This document shows, piece after piece, positions 42,589 to 42,607 of a stretch of DNA of 42,607 nt. The position numbers were made by a program, and so were the translations under genes. Source of the DNA: Bacillaceae bacterium S4-13-56 (GTDB lineage Bacteria; Bacillota; Bacilli; Bacillales; JAWJLM01); the NCBI GenBank assembly GCA_040191315.1, contig JAWJLM010000037.1, positions 1-42,607 on the forward strand, in the 5' to 3' direction. Within the stretch, counting starts at the first letter, position 1; each line of letters opens with the position of its first letter. The notes beneath the pieces are model-generated. The model was not told the origin of the DNA, ran no database searches, and saw only the letters and a list, made by a program, of their open reading frames with translations.

Positions 42589-42607
42589 TCAAATCTACAA
42601 AAATGCT

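Overview
The window is low-G+C chromosomal DNA from an endospore-forming member of the Bacillaceae. Evidence: strong AGGAGG-type ribosome binding sites with many TTG/GTG starts; spore genes sspN and tlp behind a SigG-type promoter; a YjcZ-type small membrane peptide; an FbpB-like peptide; a firmicute parE/parC pair; and gene order resembling the Bacillus subtilis citB-yneN-tlp-yneP-yneQ-plsY-yneT-parE-parC neighbourhood. The species cannot be fixed from the sequence. No phage, integrase, CRISPR array, rRNA or tRNA gene was recognised; the only mobile-element trace is a probable IS200/IS605 right end at the left edge.

Layout. 1-560: IS-end remnant and yjcZ-like gene. 561-3223: CmpB-type membrane protein, cysteine desulfurase, CAP-domain lipoprotein. 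3514-4902: rlmD-type rRNA methyltransferase. 5173-6081: multi-cluster ferredoxin, convergent with a minus-strand respiratory operon torD-psrA-psrB-psrC-like (10587 to 6182), whose leader regions hold Fnr/Rex-type palindromes. 11156-12209: a tiny gene and an RsmJ-like methyltransferase. 12299-19695: leucine/branched-acyl catabolic operon (TetR regulator, acyl-CoA dehydrogenase, biotin carboxylase, biotin carrier, HMG-CoA lyase, methylglutaconyl-CoA hydratase, carboxyltransferase, methyltransferase-like protein) with a TetR-type operator and a perfect cre site. 19896-21882: mercaptopyruvate-type sulfurtransferase and YlbC-like CAP protein. 22028-26443: parC and parE, with a LexA-like box in the parE promoter. 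26652-28903: CoA-binding protein and membrane-anchored GH18 enzyme. 29027-29608: plsY. 29817-32735: Cys-rich small protein (minus), then capA-like, folE2 and yidD (plus). 32923-38082: yneQ, yneP, a tandem-AAA+ ATPase, two small membrane proteins and ilvA. 38232-42335: tlp, sspN, fbpB-like, yneN-like and acnA.

How it works together. The two coherent multi-gene systems are (a) a Tat-exported molybdopterin oxidoreductase of the polysulfide/thiosulfate reductase type with its chaperone and possibly an electron-transfer ferredoxin, apparently under oxygen/redox control, and (b) a leucine degradation operon that appears to be double-gated by a dedicated TetR repressor and by CcpA. The rest is mostly conserved housekeeping and sporulation genes. 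Two dispersed intergenic repeat families occur twice each, three of the four copies lying at or just behind stop codons of plus-strand genes; one family has its core inverted between copies.

Functions are assigned by reading protein motifs by eye, without database searches; regulator sites are consensus matches, not demonstrated binding sites.
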